Under the pieces are notes generated by a model. That model saw only the letters and a list, made by a program, of their open reading frames with translations, had not been told where the DNA came from and did not search any database. The position numbers and the translations under genes are program-made. From positions 1 through 7,676 of the forward strand of contig JAPHRL010000121.1 in NCBI GenBank assembly GCA_026195755.1: 7,676 bases of DNA. Direction: 5' to 3'. How positions within the stretch are numbered: position 1 is the stretch's first letter; each line of letters begins with the position of its first letter. Source of the stretch: Kangiella sp. Its GTDB lineage: Bacteria; Pseudomonadota; Gammaproteobacteria; Enterobacterales; Kangiellaceae. Below are positions 6,742 to 7,676 of the stretch, piece after piece.

Positions 6742-7396
6742 GCAGTAGGCTTTTCAGATCAGTTGAATCTTTTACAGTAGCGTCTGCTAACCATTCAAGT
6801 ATCGTATCCTCAGGCTGGATATAACCATACTCTGCAACCACTGTTTTCATTCCAGCAGCACGACCTGCTGCAATATCACGCCAGGCATCACCAACATACG
6901 CCGATTGAACAGGTTTAACGCCAGCTTGCTGTGCAGCAGAAAAGAGCGGATTGGGATGTGGCTTGGTCGGCTTAACTGTGTCGCCACAAACCAGGGCATT
7001 ACATGAGCTGCGTAAATTCAAGGCTTCAAGGAGTGGTATGGTTAAAAATTCAGGCTTGTTGGTAGCAATGCCCCAGGCGATATTGGCTTTGTGAAGGTCT
7101 TCGAGTAATTCTTGCAAGCCATTAAAAAGCACAGTGTGCACAGCGATATTGTCTGCATAGATATTGAGGTACTGTTTTCGAAACTCATCAAAATCTTTGT
7201 GATGTGGTTCTAAGCCAAAGCCAATTCTTAACATGGCAGCGGCACCATGCGAAACAAATGGGCGCACTTCTGAAAAGGGGAGCGGTGGTTTGCCATGTGC
7301 TTCGCGCTGAATATTTAAGGCCAAAGCCATATCTGGCGCAGTATCTAACAAGGTACCATCTAAGTCGAAGAAAACTGCACGTGGTTGAGTACTCAT
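6731..7396 (-). CDS. gph: HAD-family phosphatase, Gph/MupP type
   Basis: Cytosolic Mg-dependent HAD subclass IA phosphatase, 221 residues. Motif I DLDGTLLD has nucleophile D11 and acid/base D13, motif II is IATN with T112, motif III is K145 in TKPHPNP, and motif IV is VGDAWRD with D170/D174. A helical cap lies at about residues 20-85. Databases usually label such proteins phosphoglycolate phosphatase. However, the gene following ubiG in pseudomonads is MupP, N-acetylmuramate 6-phosphate phosphatase of cell-wall recycling, and features here such as VSHGAAAML and EYGYIQPED resemble MupP as I remember it. Either substrate is possible. I chose the ATG at 7396-7394; a TTG at 7408-7406 would add four residues and sits only 2 bp past the ubiG stop. 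The ATG leaves a 14-bp gap after ubiG, so the two are probably co-transcribed. The 3' end overlaps the convergent GGDEF/EAL gene by 11 bp. Confidence 0.92.
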   Translation of the reverse strand: MSTQPRAVFFDLDGTLLDTAPDMALALNIQREAHGKPPLPFSEVRPFVSHGAAAMLRIGFGLEPHHKDFDEFRKQYLNIYADNIAVHTVLFNGLQELLEDLHKANIAWGIATNKPEFLTIPLLEALNLRSSCNALVCGDTVKPTKPHPNPLFSAAQQAGVKPVQSAYVGDAWRDIAAGRAAGMKTVVAEYGYIQPEDTILEWLADATVKDSTDLKSLLLNR

Positions 7397-7410
7397 TGAT
7401 ATGCTCAATA

Positions 7411-7676
7411 TTATTCTGGTTGAGTGTGAACCAGATAGTTCACATCAACATTATCGCTAAGCCAATACTTTTTGGTCAGTGGGTTGTAGTGCATGCCAAT
7501 AATGCTTTGGAACGGCAGTCCAGCGGGACGGCTCCAGGCTTCTAATTCTGATGGACGAATGAACTTCTTAAAGTCGTGCGTACCTTTAGGGAGCATTTGT
7601 AAAAGATATTCGGCGCCAACAATCGCAAACAGGAAGCTTTTAGGATTGCGGTTAATGGTTGAGAAAAAAACATGAC
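7411..7676 (-). CDS. ubiG: UbiG, ubiquinone biosynthesis O-methyltransferase, C-terminal part
   Basis: The frame is open from the right edge to a TAA at 7413-7411 and gives the last 87 residues; the 5' part lies outside the window. UbiG is the SAM-dependent methyltransferase that catalyses both O-methylation steps of ubiquinone synthesis, acting at the membrane surface. The visible part starts HVFFSTINRNPKSFLFAIVG and includes the hallmark LPKGTHDFKKFIRPSEL and the terminal block MHYNPLTKKYWLSDNVDVNY, ending close to where E. coli UbiG ends. The SAM-binding glycine motif would be in the missing portion. It is the upstream gene of the phosphatase on the same strand. An A7 run (plus strand, near 7664-7670) falls within the Phe-Phe-Val codons without breaking the frame. 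Confidence 0.95.
   Translation of the reverse strand, partial: HVFFSTINRNPKSFLFAIVGAEYLLQMLPKGTHDFKKFIRPSELEAWSRPAGLPFQSIIGMHYNPLTKKYWLSDNVDVNYLVHTQPE

Noticed and set aside
6742..6790. Rho-independent terminator for either convergent operon
   Set aside because: No stable GC-rich stem followed by a T run was found near either stop; the T-rich stretches there are phosphatase codons.
7397..7408. TTG start for the phosphatase at 7408-7406
   Set aside because: The ATG at 7396-7394 leaves the HAD nucleophile motif at the usual distance from the N-terminus and avoids a start only 2 bp after the ubiG stop. The four extra residues match nothing I know.
7204..7545. 113-codon plus-strand frame opposite gph and ubiG
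   Set aside because: It is antisense to two well-recognised coding regions and spans their junction; its product has no recognisable motif.

Overview
The window looks like chromosome of a marine-type gammaproteobacterium with a moderately AT-rich genome. UbiG and YciK closely resemble their E. coli counterparts, and the two-component pair resembles the PdsR/PdsS family, which is found mainly in marine proteobacteria. A Kangiella-like host is a guess from this combination, not a demonstration. No RNA gene, insertion sequence, CRISPR array or clear rho-independent terminator was found.

Layout. On the minus strand, from the right edge inwards, lie the 3' part of ubiG (ubiquinone O-methyltransferase; its 5' end is outside the window) and a HAD-family phosphatase of the Gph/MupP type 14 bp downstream of it. 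At the left, also on the minus strand, lie yciK (short-chain dehydrogenase) and the first 31 codons of an unrecognised gene that appears to start at a TTG 16 bp after the yciK stop. In pseudomonads ubiG, the phosphatase and yciK are consecutive genes on one strand. Here they keep the same order and strand but are split by a block on the opposite strand.

That block (about 970-6741, plus strand) is a three-gene operon: an OmpR-type response regulator, a 670-residue membrane histidine kinase that overlaps it by 1 nt, and, 28 bp later, a 1012-residue soluble GAF-PAS-PAS-PAS-GGDEF-EAL protein. The first two match what I remember of the 'proteobacterial dedicated sortase system' pair PdsR/PdsS, but neither a sortase nor a sortase target lies at this locus; both flanks are housekeeping genes. 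The kinase has a periplasmic region that looks like a CBM9-type beta-sandwich and an unusual ATP-binding G1 box. The c-di-GMP protein has a complete EAL active site but a damaged GGDEF site (GNDEF) and no inhibitory RxxD site, so it is more likely a phosphodiesterase than a cyclase.

Working model (inference): the kinase reads an envelope or carbohydrate-related signal and phosphorylates the regulator, and the co-transcribed third gene links the same regulatory unit to c-di-GMP turnover. The 106-bp divergent gap between yciK and the regulator must hold the promoter of the three-gene operon and probably one for yciK. At the other end the c-di-GMP gene and the phosphatase gene converge and overlap by 11 bp.
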